From contig NZ_JAZDRO010000001.1 of the NCBI RefSeq assembly GCF_036330325.1, forward strand, positions 310,001 to 374,000: 64,000 nucleotides of DNA, given 5' to 3'. The notes under the pieces are model-generated. The model was not told the DNA's origin, ran no database searches, and was given only the letters and a program-made list of their open reading frames with translations. The position numbers and the translations under genes are program-made. The stretch is from Hyphobacterium marinum (lineage in GTDB: Bacteria; Pseudomonadota; Alphaproteobacteria; Caulobacterales; Maricaulaceae). Within the stretch, counting starts at the first letter, position 1. Every line of letters starts with the position of its first letter. Below, one piece after another: positions 1 through 9,246 of this stretch.

Positions 1-1284
1 CGGACCATCGATCCGGTGGCGCTGCACCACTATTTCAGTTTTCACGCCGTGGTGCCGCCGCCCCGCACCCTGTTCGCCGGTGTGCGCAAGCTGCCACCCG
101 CGACCGTTCTGGAAATCGAGCCGGACGGTCAGCGCCGCGAACAACACTATTGGTCGCCCCATTATGCACCGCGAGATGACGAAACATCGCTGTCCGATAC
201 GGACTGGCGCGAACGCATCGAAGCGGCACTGCGCGCCTCGGTGAAGCGGCGGCTCGTCGCCGACGTCCCGGTTGGCGTGCTGTTGTCGGGCGGGCTCGAT
301 TCCTCGTTGATTGTGGCCCTGCTCGCGGAAGCCGGGGCGACCGGGCTGAACACTTTCTCCATCGGGTTTGAGACCGTCGGCGAGGAGAAGGGCGACGAAT
401 TCGAGTATTCCGACATCGTCGCGGACGCTTTCGGCACGACCCACCACAAGATCCCGGTCGAGACCTCCCAGGCCCTGCCGGCACTTTCCGGGGCCATTCA
501 GGCGATGTCCGAACCGATGACCAGCCATGACTGTGTCGGCTTCTATCTCCTGTCCCAGGAAGTCTCGAAGCACGTGAAGGTGGTCCAGTCCGGCCAGGGC
601 GCGGACGAGGTGTTCGCTGGCTATCACTGGTATCCGCCCATGGATGGCGCGAATGACGCCTTCGACACCTATGCGCAATCCTTCTTTGATCGCGACCACG
701 CGGAGATGGGCGACGTCCTGCACGCTGCCCACATCGGGGAGGATCACGCAGCGGCCTATGTCCGCGCGCATTTCGAGGAAGCCGGGGCCATCGACGCGGT
801 CAATAAGGCGCTGCGCATCGATACCCACGTGATGCTGGTCGATGACCCGGTCAAACGGGTCGACAACATGACCATGGCCTGGGGGCTCGAAGCGCGTGTC
901 CCCTTCCTCGATCACGAGTTGGTTGAACTGGCCGCCCGCTGCCCGGCGCGGCTCAAGCTGGCCGAAGACGGCAAGGGGATACTCAAGACCATCGCCCGGG
1001 ACCATGTCCCCCATGCCGTCATCGACCGGCCGAAAGGTTATTTCCCGGTCCCGGCGCTGAAATATCTGCGCGGCCCCTATCTGGAAATGGTACGCGACGC
1101 CGTGACATCGTCCGCCTTTCGTGATCGTGGCCTGATCCAGCCGGGCTATATCGATCAACTGCTCGCCGACCCGGAAGGCCAGATCACCCGCCTGCGCGGA
1201 TCGAAACTCTGGCAGGTCGGGGTGCTCGCCTTGTGGCTTGCCGAACATGACGCGCCGGCCCGTGCCCGCGCCCGGGCCGCATGA
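1..1284 (+). CDS. asnO: Asparagine synthase-family amidotransferase of the NAGGN trio (5' end outside window)
   Basis: The reading frame is open from base 1, so this is the C-terminal 427 codons of a longer protein; the N-terminal glutaminase part lies outside. A synthetase PP-loop SGGLDSS is encoded at 286-306, and the tail carries the conserved R-V-P-F-L-D-H segment of asparagine synthases. Ordinary AsnB makes asparagine, but the two following genes are those of the N-acetylglutaminylglutamine amide (NAGGN) osmolyte pathway, so amidation of N-acetylglutaminylglutamine is the likelier job. The stop overlaps the next start (ATGA at 1281), which indicates translational coupling. The family is clear; the substrate is inferred from context. 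Confidence 0.85.
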   Translation, partial: RTIDPVALHHYFSFHAVVPPPRTLFAGVRKLPPATVLEIEPDGQRREQHYWSPHYAPRDDETSLSDTDWRERIEAALRASVKRRLVADVPVGVLLSGGLDSSLIVALLAEAGATGLNTFSIGFETVGEEKGDEFEYSDIVADAFGTTHHKIPVETSQALPALSGAIQAMSEPMTSHDCVGFYLLSQEVSKHVKVVQSGQGADEVFAGYHWYPPMDGANDAFDTYAQSFFDRDHAEMGDVLHAAHIGEDHAAAYVRAHFEEAGAIDAVNKALRIDTHVMLVDDPVKRVDNMTMAWGLEARVPFLDHELVELAARCPARLKLAEDGKGILKTIARDHVPHAVIDRPKGYFPVPALKYLRGPYLEMVRDAVTSSAFRDRGLIQPGYIDQLLADPEGQITRLRGSKLWQVGVLALWLAEHDAPARARARAA

Positions 1285-3053
1285 GGCCGGGGCAGGCCCC
1301 CCGCCGGCTTGGTCACCGGCTGCGCCGCTTGCGCGACACATCCGGGCGCGAACCGGTCAAGCGCCGCGACCCCGGCGCGGAACCGTTGCGTGAACAGGCT
1401 GTCGTCGATTGCGGCTGGGGCCGGCTGGTCTTCGCCCAGACCTTTCCTGACAACGAGTCCATCGCCGGGGAGTTGCGCGGTGAAGGCCAGTCCCGGCGCG
1501 ACATCGCCTTCTACATTCGCGACCCGCACGTGCTGCTGGCGCTCGCACCGCAGGAATTGTTTCTCGACCCGTCACACACCTACCGGCTCAGCCTGACCGA
1601 GAAGCGAGCCGCGCCGGAACGGCCCAGCGGCTTTGTGATCCGGCGGCTGGCGTCCGAAGCCGATGCCGAAGCGGTCAACCGGATCTATGCGGCCTGCAAC
1701 ATGGTCACGGTCGATCCCGGTTTTCTGTGGACGAAGCGGGACTCCCGCCAGATGACGATTTTCGTGGCCGAGGATGTACGCACCGGTGACGTGATCGGAT
1801 CGGTCACCGGGGTCGACCATGCCCGCGCCTTCAATGACCCGCAGAAGGGTTCCTCGCTCTGGTGCCTGGCCATCGACCCCCGCGCGCGACGGCCGCGCAT
1901 CGGGGAGAGCCTGACGCTGCATCTCGCCGACCATTTCCGGGCAAGGGGCGCGGCCTTCATGGACCTCTCGGTCCTGCACGACAATGAAGGCGCGATCGCG
2001 CTTTACGAACGGCTTGGTTTCAAGCGCATTCCCTTTTTCTCGATCAAGCGGAAGAACCCGATCAATGAGCGGCTGTTTACCGGACCGGCACCCGAAGCCG
2101 AGCTCAACATCTATGCCCGCATCATCACGGACGAGGCGCGCCGCCGCGGCGTGCATGTCGAGGTCCTGGATGCCGAGAGCGGGTTTTTCCGCCTCTCGCA
2201 TGGCGGACGAACGATTGTGTGCCGGGAATCCCTGAGCGAACTGACCACCGCCGTGGCGATGAGTCTGTGTGACGACAAGTCCGCGACCCGCCGCCTGCTG
2301 GCCGGAGCGGGGCTGCCGGTTCCCGAAGCGGTTGATGCTGAAGACGAGACCGCCGTTAAGGCGCTCCTGGACCGCTCGGGTGCGGTCGTCGTCAAACCGG
2401 CGCGCGGCGAGCAGGGGCGGGGCGTGACCGTCGGCGTGTCGACACCGGATGAGGTTTCGGGGGCCGTCGCCGAAGCCCGCAAGCTGTGCCCCGACGTCAT
2501 CGTCGAGGAGGTCGCCGAAGGCGAGGATTTGCGTGTCATCGTCATTGGCGGCGAGGTTGTCGCTGCGGCTCTGCGCCGCCGGCCTTCCATCCTGGGCGAC
2601 GGGAAAACCACGATCCGCAAGCTGACCGAGGGCCTGTCGCGACGCCGCGTGGCGGCCAGCGACGGGGAGTCTGCGATCCCCCTCGATGCCGAGACCGAGC
2701 GCTGCATTGCCGCCGCTGGTTATGGGTTTGACGACATCCTGCCCAAAGACGAGATCCTCGAAGTCCGCAGGACAGCGAACCTGCATACCGGGGGCACGCT
2801 GCATGACGTGACCGCCGAGCTCGGACCGGCCATCGCCGAGGCGTCGCTAAAAGCCGCCGAGACCATCGGCATCCCGGTCGTCGGCCTCGATTTCATGGCA
2901 CCGGACCCGGCAAGCGACGACTTTGTGCTGATTGAAGCGAATGAACGCCCGGGTCTGGCCAATCATGAACCCCAGCCGACCGCAGAGCGCTTTGTCGACC
3001 TGCTCTTCCCCCAGACCGCCCGGACCGACACGACGGAGACAACTTCGAAATGA
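1281..3053 (+). CDS. ngg: N-acetylglutaminylglutamine synthetase (GNAT + ATP-grasp fusion)
   Basis: A 590-residue two-domain protein. Residues about 115-260 look like a GNAT acetyltransferase (ALYERLGF motif near the domain end). Residues about 320-565 look like an ATP-grasp ligase, with VVKPARGEQGRG and the late ligand segment LIEANERPG. Members of this family acetylate glutamine and join a second glutamine, giving the dipeptide that the upstream amidotransferase converts to NAGGN, an osmoprotectant of halophilic and marine bacteria. The gene overlaps both neighbours by 4 nt (ATGA), so the three genes form one operon. An unrelated-looking basic N-terminus of about 35 residues is seen and the start could be slightly later. 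Confidence 0.85.
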   Translation: MRPGQAPRRLGHRLRRLRDTSGREPVKRRDPGAEPLREQAVVDCGWGRLVFAQTFPDNESIAGELRGEGQSRRDIAFYIRDPHVLLALAPQELFLDPSHTYRLSLTEKRAAPERPSGFVIRRLASEADAEAVNRIYAACNMVTVDPGFLWTKRDSRQMTIFVAEDVRTGDVIGSVTGVDHARAFNDPQKGSSLWCLAIDPRARRPRIGESLTLHLADHFRARGAAFMDLSVLHDNEGAIALYERLGFKRIPFFSIKRKNPINERLFTGPAPEAELNIYARIITDEARRRGVHVEVLDAESGFFRLSHGGRTIVCRESLSELTTAVAMSLCDDKSATRRLLAGAGLPVPEAVDAEDETAVKALLDRSGAVVVKPARGEQGRGVTVGVSTPDEVSGAVAEARKLCPDVIVEEVAEGEDLRVIVIGGEVVAAALRRRPSILGDGKTTIRKLTEGLSRRRVAASDGESAIPLDAETERCIAAAGYGFDDILPKDEILEVRRTANLHTGGTLHDVTAELGPAIAEASLKAAETIGIPVVGLDFMAPDPASDDFVLIEANERPGLANHEPQPTAERFVDLLFPQTARTDTTETTSK

Positions 3054-4195
3054 GCCTGCCGAATATCGATACCGACTATCTTTCCCACACGCTGGAGACG
3101 CTGCTCTCCATTGCCAGCCCCAGCGGCTACACCGACCGGATTGTGCACTGGGTCGGCGACGAGCTGGAGCGGCTGGGGCTTCAGGTCGAGATCACGCGGC
3201 GCGGGGCGATCCGGGCGACGCTGGAGGGGCGGGACGACCAGCCGGCGCGCGCCATCGTTTCCCATCTCGATACGCTGGGCGCGATCATCACGCGGATCAA
3301 GGACAATGGCCGGCTTGCGGTCGCGCCGGTGGGGCACTGGTCTTCCCGGTTTGCCGAAGGCGCGCGGGTAACGATTTTCGCCCCTGACGGGGCCTATCGC
3401 GGCACCATTTTGCCGCTGAAAGCGTCCGGCCATGTCTATGCCGACGCCATCGACGAACAACCGGTCAACTGGGACCAGGTCGAAGTGCGCATCGATGCGC
3501 CCTTTGCCAGCGCGGCAGACACCGAGGCCGCCGGGATCGGTGTCGGCGACATTCTCGCCGTCGACCCCCAACCGGAATTCTTCGACAACGGGTTCATCGT
3601 CTCGCGCCATCTCGACGACAAGGCCGGCGTGGCCGCCGTCCTCGCGGCCATGAAGGCGCTGATCGACAGCGGGTCGGTTCCGGTGGTGCGGACCGTCTTC
3701 CTGTTCTCGATTTCCGAAGAGGTCGGTTCGGGCGCGTCCTCCATCCTGACCCACGACATCGCCTCGCTGGTCGCGGTGGACAATGGCGCGGTGGCACCGG
3801 GACAGGGCTCACGCGAAACCGGTGTGACGATCGGGATGGGCGACATGACCGGCCCGTTCGACTTTCACCTGACGCGCAAGCTGATCAAGCTCTGCGAGAC
3901 CCATGATATCGGTCATCAGCGCGATCATTTCCGCCATTACCGCTCGGACAATGCCTCGGCTGTGGAAGGCGGGGCCGACGTGCGCACCGCCCTTGTCACC
4001 TTCGGCGTGGATGCCTCGCACGGCTATGAGCGCACGCATATCGATGCGCTGGACTCGGTGGCGCGTCTGCTCACCGCCTATGCACTCAGCGAGGTCGAAA
4101 TCCGGCGTGATGCTGATGATGTGGGTGACCTTGAAGGCTTCACCCATCAGCCCGATGACGTGGCCGAAGGGGCTGAAGGTCACCGTACCGACTGA
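3050..4195 (+). CDS. M42-family metallopeptidase-like hydrolase of the NAGGN cluster
   Basis: 381 residues resembling M42/M20 di-zinc aminopeptidases. Candidate metal and catalytic residues are H72 and D74 (SHLDTLG), D189/D190 in SRHLDDKAG, and the Glu pair E223-E224 in ISEEVGSG. It is the third member of the conserved trio with the amidotransferase and the GNAT/ATP-grasp synthetase. Its biochemical role is not settled; trimming or turnover of the osmolyte dipeptide is a reasonable inference. The start ATG overlaps the upstream stop by 4 nt. No signal peptide is visible, so it should be cytoplasmic. Confidence 0.82.
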   Translation: MSLPNIDTDYLSHTLETLLSIASPSGYTDRIVHWVGDELERLGLQVEITRRGAIRATLEGRDDQPARAIVSHLDTLGAIITRIKDNGRLAVAPVGHWSSRFAEGARVTIFAPDGAYRGTILPLKASGHVYADAIDEQPVNWDQVEVRIDAPFASAADTEAAGIGVGDILAVDPQPEFFDNGFIVSRHLDDKAGVAAVLAAMKALIDSGSVPVVRTVFLFSISEEVGSGASSILTHDIASLVAVDNGAVAPGQGSRETGVTIGMGDMTGPFDFHLTRKLIKLCETHDIGHQRDHFRHYRSDNASAVEGGADVRTALVTFGVDASHGYERTHIDALDSVARLLTAYALSEVEIRRDADDVGDLEGFTHQPDDVAEGAEGHRTD

Positions 4196-4321
4196 ACCGG
4201 CGGTGACGGTTTTCCGGCTTTCTTAGCGATATTTTTTCCTTTCCCGCGACGGAATTACCCGTCCGGCCCGTAACAGTGTTCGGGGACGGCGCGTGTCGAG
4301 GACAGGGAAGGACCGCGCGAC

Positions 4322-6841
4322 ATGGGTTTGCAGGATTGTGTCCGCCAGGCCGGGACGGGTCTGGCTTTTGCTTTTCTTTTCATCACCGCACCATCGGACG
4401 GCCAGGCCGGTCCGATACCGTTTGCGCCCGGCGCTCCGGTCTGGACAGTCTCCGCTGACGGCCGCGCGACAGATTTGCGCACAGCTGAATTCCGACCGGG
4501 TGATGCGGCCTCTGTCGTGATCGGCAGTCACCGCGACGCGGTCGCGATCAGCCGCGCGGACTACGGGCTTCTGGGTCAGCATATCCTGACCGCATCGGGC
4601 ATTGGCAGCGAAACCGGGGTTCTGCTGGTCTCCGGCGGCATGGGCGCGTTCGGACGTGTCACGGGCGATGCGGGCACCGGTTATCTCGCCCCTGATGGTG
4701 CGGGCGGAAGTGTCTGGCTCGAGGCGTCCTCCTTGCGCGCGCGCGACCTCGCCGCCGAGGAAAGACAGGTTGTTTCAGCTGCGCGGCGCCTGCTCGGTGA
4801 GGAGGCCGGTCCGGTCACGCTGGAAGCGCGGCTTTCCCCCGCCTTCGTCCGCCGTCACGGCCTCGCCGCGCAATTGCGCGCCCAGTATCTCGCCGAAGTG
4901 GTCAATTCCGAACTGGCCGAAACGGGGTCGGACAGGCGCGTGACGCTCGGTGCTGTCCGGGAAACGCCGGATGGCGGTGAACCCGGTATTGCCTTTGCCA
5001 CGCTCGATACGATGTCAGCGGAAATCATCGTCGCTGCCGTACTGCCCAACAGCCGGGCGGTTCAGGTCGGCGACACGGCCACGGCCTTCGCCACCATCAT
5101 CAATGCCGGAGCGGAAACAGCCACGTCCTGCGGCCTGCAACTGACCGGGGCCGACCCGGCCGGCACGTTCAGCTTTCAGACCACGGATGCGGCCAACACG
5201 CCGGTCGGCGCGGTCAACGGAACGGTCGATATCGGACCGGGCGCAGCGCAGAGCTTCCTCTTCGCGTTCACGCCTTCGGCCGTGTTCGAGCCGGGCGGAA
5301 ACCTGCCGCTCGAATTTGCCTGTACCAACCAGGCCTCGGCCGCCATTACGCCGGGTGTGAACACGCTGTGGTTCTCGGCGTCTGCCGCCGCCGTTCCCGA
5401 CATCATCGCCATTTCCGAGGTTGGCGCGGGGTCCGGCCTCAATACAACGGCGGGTGTCGTCGACATTATCGACCGCCAGCGCAACGGGGCCTTCGTGGTG
5501 GCCACGACCAATGTCGGTGTTTCCGGAGAGATCACGGTTTCGGCTGCGCCGACCAATGAAGCCCTGCCGGTTTCGGTCCGCGTCTGCCAGACCAATCCGG
5601 GCACCGGGGCCTGTCTGGCCACACCTACCGACAGTGTCAGCCTGACCATCGGGCCGGGCGCGACCCCGACCTTCGCCTTTTTCGCCATCGGCGACATTCC
5701 GGTCGCTTTTGCCCCGGCGACGAACCGGATCCAGGTGTCCTTCCGTGAAGGGGCCGCCTTGCGCGGCTCAACCACGGTGGCGGTGCGCACGCTGATGAGC
5801 GAACCGGTCCTTCCGGACATTTCCTTCCTTTATTCGGATTCCGACGTCACCCTGCCCGCCCATTTCCGCAATGGACCGGTTGCGGCAGCGGACAACACGC
5901 CGATCGACAATGCCATCACCAATGCCGGAGCAACGCTGGGCCGCGTGCTCTTCTATGACCGGCGGCTGTCGGCCAACAACACGGTCTCCTGCGCCAGCTG
6001 CCACACCCAGGCCACGGGCTTTTCCGAAGGCGCGCAATTCTCGGCCGGTTTCGCCGGCGAGCTGACGGGCCGGCATTCGCCGGGGCTGTCCAACGCCCGC
6101 TATTACGACAATGGCCGTTTCTTCTGGGACGAGCGCGCCGCCACGCTCGAAGACCAGGTGCTCGCACCGATCCAGAGCGAGGTGGAGATGGGCCTGACAC
6201 TGGAAGAGGCGGTTGCGCGCGTCGCCGCGGAAGATTTCTACGGCGCGCTGTTCCAGGCCGCGTTCGGTGATCCGGAGGTGACGTCGGAACGCATGTCGCT
6301 GGCCATGGCGCAATTTGTCCGGGCCATGACCTCGGCCAATTCACGCTTCGACCAGGCCCTTGCAGACGGTCCGCTGGGGTCGGCGGCGTTTGAAGCCAAT
6401 TTCACCGCCGAGGAATTCCTGGGGCTCCAGCTTTTCATGCCGGTGCCGGGTTCCGCGATTGATGATGTCGGCTGTGGGGCCTGCCACAACACGCTCGCCC
6501 ATATCAGCGACGCGGTCCACAATATCGGTCTTGAAAATCCGCCGGTTGACGACGGTGCGGGCAATGGCGCGTTCAAGGCACCGTCACTGCGCAATGTCGC
6601 GGTACGGACCCACTTCATGCATGACGGGCGGTTCAGCTCGCTCGCCGAAGTGATCGAGCACTATAATTCCGGTGTGGTGGGTAGCCCCGATCTGGACCCG
6701 CGCCTGCGGCAGGGGCCAGGCCAGCCGCTGCGGCTGAACCTGACCGATGACGAGAAGGCGGCGCTGGAAGCCTTCCTGCACACGCTGACCGATAACAGCT
6801 TCCTGACCGATCCGCGTTTTTCTGATCCCTTCGTGGACTAG
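4322..6841 (+). CDS. Secreted di-haem cytochrome c peroxidase/MauG-like protein with a long N-terminal extension
   Basis: 839 residues, starting with a hydrophobic signal-like segment (about residues 12-24). Two c-type haem sites are visible: CASCH at 557-561 and CGACH at 718-722, with FMHDGRF further on, typical of bacterial di-haem peroxidases. The catalytic part fits about residues 500-835, close to usual family size. The preceding roughly 480 residues are not part of the normal enzyme; residues about 215-495 are beta-rich and look like two Ig/CARDB-type repeats. Likely exported to the periplasm or surface and matured by the cytochrome c system. The substrate is unknown. The stop overlaps the stop of the convergent next gene through a CTAG. 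Confidence 0.8.
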   Translation: MGLQDCVRQAGTGLAFAFLFITAPSDGQAGPIPFAPGAPVWTVSADGRATDLRTAEFRPGDAASVVIGSHRDAVAISRADYGLLGQHILTASGIGSETGVLLVSGGMGAFGRVTGDAGTGYLAPDGAGGSVWLEASSLRARDLAAEERQVVSAARRLLGEEAGPVTLEARLSPAFVRRHGLAAQLRAQYLAEVVNSELAETGSDRRVTLGAVRETPDGGEPGIAFATLDTMSAEIIVAAVLPNSRAVQVGDTATAFATIINAGAETATSCGLQLTGADPAGTFSFQTTDAANTPVGAVNGTVDIGPGAAQSFLFAFTPSAVFEPGGNLPLEFACTNQASAAITPGVNTLWFSASAAAVPDIIAISEVGAGSGLNTTAGVVDIIDRQRNGAFVVATTNVGVSGEITVSAAPTNEALPVSVRVCQTNPGTGACLATPTDSVSLTIGPGATPTFAFFAIGDIPVAFAPATNRIQVSFREGAALRGSTTVAVRTLMSEPVLPDISFLYSDSDVTLPAHFRNGPVAAADNTPIDNAITNAGATLGRVLFYDRRLSANNTVSCASCHTQATGFSEGAQFSAGFAGELTGRHSPGLSNARYYDNGRFFWDERAATLEDQVLAPIQSEVEMGLTLEEAVARVAAEDFYGALFQAAFGDPEVTSERMSLAMAQFVRAMTSANSRFDQALADGPLGSAAFEANFTAEEFLGLQLFMPVPGSAIDDVGCGACHNTLAHISDAVHNIGLENPPVDDGAGNGAFKAPSLRNVAVRTHFMHDGRFSSLAEVIEHYNSGVVGSPDLDPRLRQGPGQPLRLNLTDDEKAALEAFLHTLTDNSFLTDPRFSDPFVD

Positions 6842-7449
6842 AGCGGGCCGTCCGAGCCGAAGAAGAGCAGGTAGATCAGCCGGCCATTGTCGAGCCGGTC
6901 GCCGAAGGCCGGGCCGGCCGTATGCCAGAGCCAGGGCCGGAACAGGATGAGCCGGTTATATTTCATGGGGACACGCATGACGCGTTCCCACTGGCTGGGG
7001 TCTTTCGAGTGCGGCTTGGAGACCTTCTCGACAAAGTCGGCATAGCTCTCATACCCCCACGCTTTCAAATGGTCCGGGTGATAGGGAGCATGCTCGCTGT
7101 CGGTCGGGATGTGACGGAAGAAGTCGGTCCCGCCCTGACAGTCTTCGGGTTTGGAGAGGTAATAGATCCCCGACCAGTGGCATTCATCGACATGGACATC
7201 GCCTTCGCCAACGTCTTTGGCGAGCGTGATCCGGCATTTCGCGTGGCTGTCGGTCGCCGGGTAGAGGCGTTCGCCGGTCAGGCGCATCGCCGCTTCCTCG
7301 AGCAATTGCACGCGCAAGGCCTGGGATGAATTCCGGCCCGGGAAATAGGTCGGCGCATCCGGCTCGGGGAAGTCCAGCCCGAGCGCAGCCCGACGCAATT
7401 CATCGACATTGTCGAGAACGTCGTCGACGACGATCAAAGACCGGTACAT
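6838..7449 (-). CDS. DUF6445-type, 2-oxoglutarate/Fe(II) oxygenase-like protein
   Basis: 203 residues. An HxD pair (H86, D88 in DVHVDEC) followed by a distal histidine (H176 in LWHTAGP) and an arginine (R190) match the 2-His-1-carboxylate facial triad and co-substrate arginine of Fe(II)/2-oxoglutarate dioxygenases. This agrees with my recollection of the DUF6445 family. The substrate is unknown. No signal peptide. It is convergent with the peroxidase gene and shares its stop region; no functional link can be claimed. Start ATG at 7449 opens directly onto the fold. Confidence 0.65.
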   Translation of the reverse strand: MYRSLIVVDDVLDNVDELRRAALGLDFPEPDAPTYFPGRNSSQALRVQLLEEAAMRLTGERLYPATDSHAKCRITLAKDVGEGDVHVDECHWSGIYYLSKPEDCQGGTDFFRHIPTDSEHAPYHPDHLKAWGYESYADFVEKVSKPHSKDPSQWERVMRVPMKYNRLILFRPWLWHTAGPAFGDRLDNGRLIYLLFFGSDGPL

Positions 7450-7562
7450 GAGATGTCCACTGCCTGCTCCCCCCGCAAATTCCGCGTCACACTAAGACAT
7501 AGGCGGTGCGTGTTGCGACAGGTTCACAGGAAAGTTACAGAGCATTCAGATTCCAAGGAAAA

Positions 7563-8354
7563 TCAGTCGCTCACGCGGATTCGCCGGGCTTCGATCGTGA
7601 CCCCGCCAAAGCCGGCGCGGGTATGCAGGCGGACCGGCAGATAGGCGCGTCCGTCCGCAATCGGCGCGATCCACATCCGCAAGGGGTGCCGGGTCTCTCC
7701 CGGCGTCGGCCAGTCCTCCGGATCATAGCCCGACAGCGGCTCATAGTAGGCGTCACACACCAGCGCTTCGCCCCGCCAGGCGCGGGTCCGGATTGTCTCC
7801 TGCCCCTGAGACGTGAGGCGAAGATTGTAGCGCTGCTTGCCGTCAAAGACCGGGATCGAGCCCGAACACGGTTCTCCGCCCGAGGCCGAGACCATCTCGG
7901 ACAAGAGCAGCGTCGCCGTCATCGGATCGACCACGCCGGTCCGGTCGGCCTCGCTGGCGGGCGGCTCACCCCAGCTGGAAAACTCCGGCGTGGCAACGGA
8001 TCGGGCGGTACCCCCGTCAAACGTCACCTCGATATCACGGCGCTTGCGGCCCGTGCGCTCGATATGGGCATAGCGTCCCGGCTGGGGACCGGCTGCCGAG
8101 CGCTGCCCGGCCACTTCGGAATCAATCTCGAAATCGGTGAAGAGGGCGGCGAGCCCCGCCGCCTCGACATGCGCGCTGGCGCGGTAATGGGTGTGGCCCA
8201 GCTCGGCGGACAGGGTGATCTCGCCGACCTCGAAAATCAGGACCGAAGCGGAATAATCGGCGGAAACCCGAACGGGCGCTGGCTCGTTCGCCGTGGCGTG
8301 AGCCGGCAGGGCCATCAGAAACAGGGCCGCCAGCACGGGGCGATAGGGGATCAT
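7563..8354 (-). CDS. DUF3108 periplasmic protein
   Basis: 263 residues with a clear signal peptide (hydrophobic residues 5-18, then A-H-A-T-A). The mature part is beta-rich, with the pattern of the DUF3108 family of proteobacterial secreted proteins (YSASVLIFEVGEITL near the start and an RLWIAP-like strand near the end). The function of the family is unknown; a lipid- or envelope-associated beta-barrel/clam fold is often assumed. It stands alone, with a tRNA gene behind it on the same strand. Confidence 0.7.
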   Translation of the reverse strand: MIPYRPVLAALFLMALPAHATANEPAPVRVSADYSASVLIFEVGEITLSAELGHTHYRASAHVEAAGLAALFTDFEIDSEVAGQRSAAGPQPGRYAHIERTGRKRRDIEVTFDGGTARSVATPEFSSWGEPPASEADRTGVVDPMTATLLLSEMVSASGGEPCSGSIPVFDGKQRYNLRLTSQGQETIRTRAWRGEALVCDAYYEPLSGYDPEDWPTPGETRHPLRMWIAPIADGRAYLPVRLHTRAGFGGVTIEARRIRVSD

Positions 8355-8463
8355 GGACGCGCTCCGGAATGATCAGGAGAAACCAAGCCTAAACCGTTTG
8401 GCGGCGGTTTCATGGCGGCAATCGGCACTAGACGCGACTGTTTGATAAAACGAGGGAAGAGAA

Positions 8464-8538
8464 TGGAGCGGGCGATGAGATTCGAACTCACGACATTCAC
8501 CTTGGCAAGGTGACGCTCTACCCCTGAGCTACGCCCGC
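8464..8538 (-). tRNA. tRNA-Gly (anticodon GCC)
   Basis: On the minus strand a 7-bp acceptor stem (GCGGGCG/CGCCCGC), a D-arm (TAGCTCAGGGGTAGAGC), a 5-bp anticodon stem TCACC/GGTGA with loop TTGCCAA (anticodon GCC), and a T-arm with GTTCGAATC can be read. The discriminator base is T and CCA is encoded (8464-8467). It decodes GGC and GGU. Confidence 0.95.
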
Positions 8539-8574
8539 TCAACAAGGGTACCGGCTGTGCGCCGGGAGGCGGGG

Positions 8575-8603
8575 TATATCGCGCAAAGTGCGCCCGATTG
8601 CAA
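8575..8603 (-). promoter_or_regulatory. Probable sigma-70 promoter of tRNA-Gly
   Basis: On the minus strand TTGCAA (8598-8603), a 17-nt spacer and GATATA (8575-8580). Transcription would begin near 8567, giving a leader of about 29 nt before the tRNA 5' end, a normal distance for RNase P processing. Confidence 0.5.
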
Positions 8604-8668
8604 GCGGCTGAGTGCACCGCGCGAAAGAAGCGCTTGATCGGGCCCGCGCGGCGGGTTTCAACACCACC

Positions 8669-9178
8669 ATGACCGCCACCCGTTCCGATCTCTTCGCCCG
8701 TCTCGACAGTCTCGGGATTTCCCATTCCACGGTCGAGCACGACGCCGTTTTCACCGTCGAGGAAGGTCAGGCCATCAAGGCGCAATTGCCCGGCGGCCAT
8801 ACCAAGAATTTGTTCCTGAAGGACAAGAAAGGCACGCTGGTCCTGGTGTCGGCGCTCGGCGACACGGCGGTTCCGGTCAATCGCCTGCACAAGCGGCTGG
8901 GCTGTGCCCGGTTCTCCTTTGCGCGCGAGGACGTGCTGTTCGAGGCGCTGGGCGTACGGCCCGGTTCGGTCACCGCCTTCGCGCTGATCAACGATACCGA
9001 GGGCGCGGTGCGTTTTGTTGTCGACAAGGCGCTCCTCGCGACCGACCCGGTCAATTTCCACCCGCTGGAAAACACCGCCACCACCGCCGTTTCCGCAGAA
9101 GACCTCCTCGCCTTCGCCCGCGATACCGGCCACGAGCCGGTGATTATCGACTTCGCCGAACTGGCCGAAGACGCCTGA
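8669..9178 (+). CDS. YbaK/ProX-type prolyl-tRNA editing domain protein
   Basis: 169 residues from the chosen ATG. An upstream in-frame GTG at 8612 would add 19 residues not expected for the family. It has the free-standing editing-domain pattern: VEHDAVFTVEE, then GGHTKNLFLKDKK with the conserved lysine K46. Such proteins hydrolyse mischarged Ala-tRNA(Pro) or related aminoacyl-tRNAs in the cytoplasm. The length matches stand-alone ProX/PrdX proteins. It lies divergently next to the tRNA-Gly gene; the neighbourhood gives no further hint of substrate. Confidence 0.85.
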   Translation: MTATRSDLFARLDSLGISHSTVEHDAVFTVEEGQAIKAQLPGGHTKNLFLKDKKGTLVLVSALGDTAVPVNRLHKRLGCARFSFAREDVLFEALGVRPGSVTAFALINDTEGAVRFVVDKALLATDPVNFHPLENTATTAVSAEDLLAFARDTGHEPVIIDFAELAEDA

Positions 9179-9246
9179 CCGGCTTGCACGAATGGTCGCG
9201 GCGCGCCAAGTAGGGGGCCGATACCCGCTGGCCCGAGAGTTCCGCC

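Noticed and set aside
1572..2804. 410-residue open frame opposite ngg
   Set aside because: Shadow of the GNAT/ATP-grasp gene.
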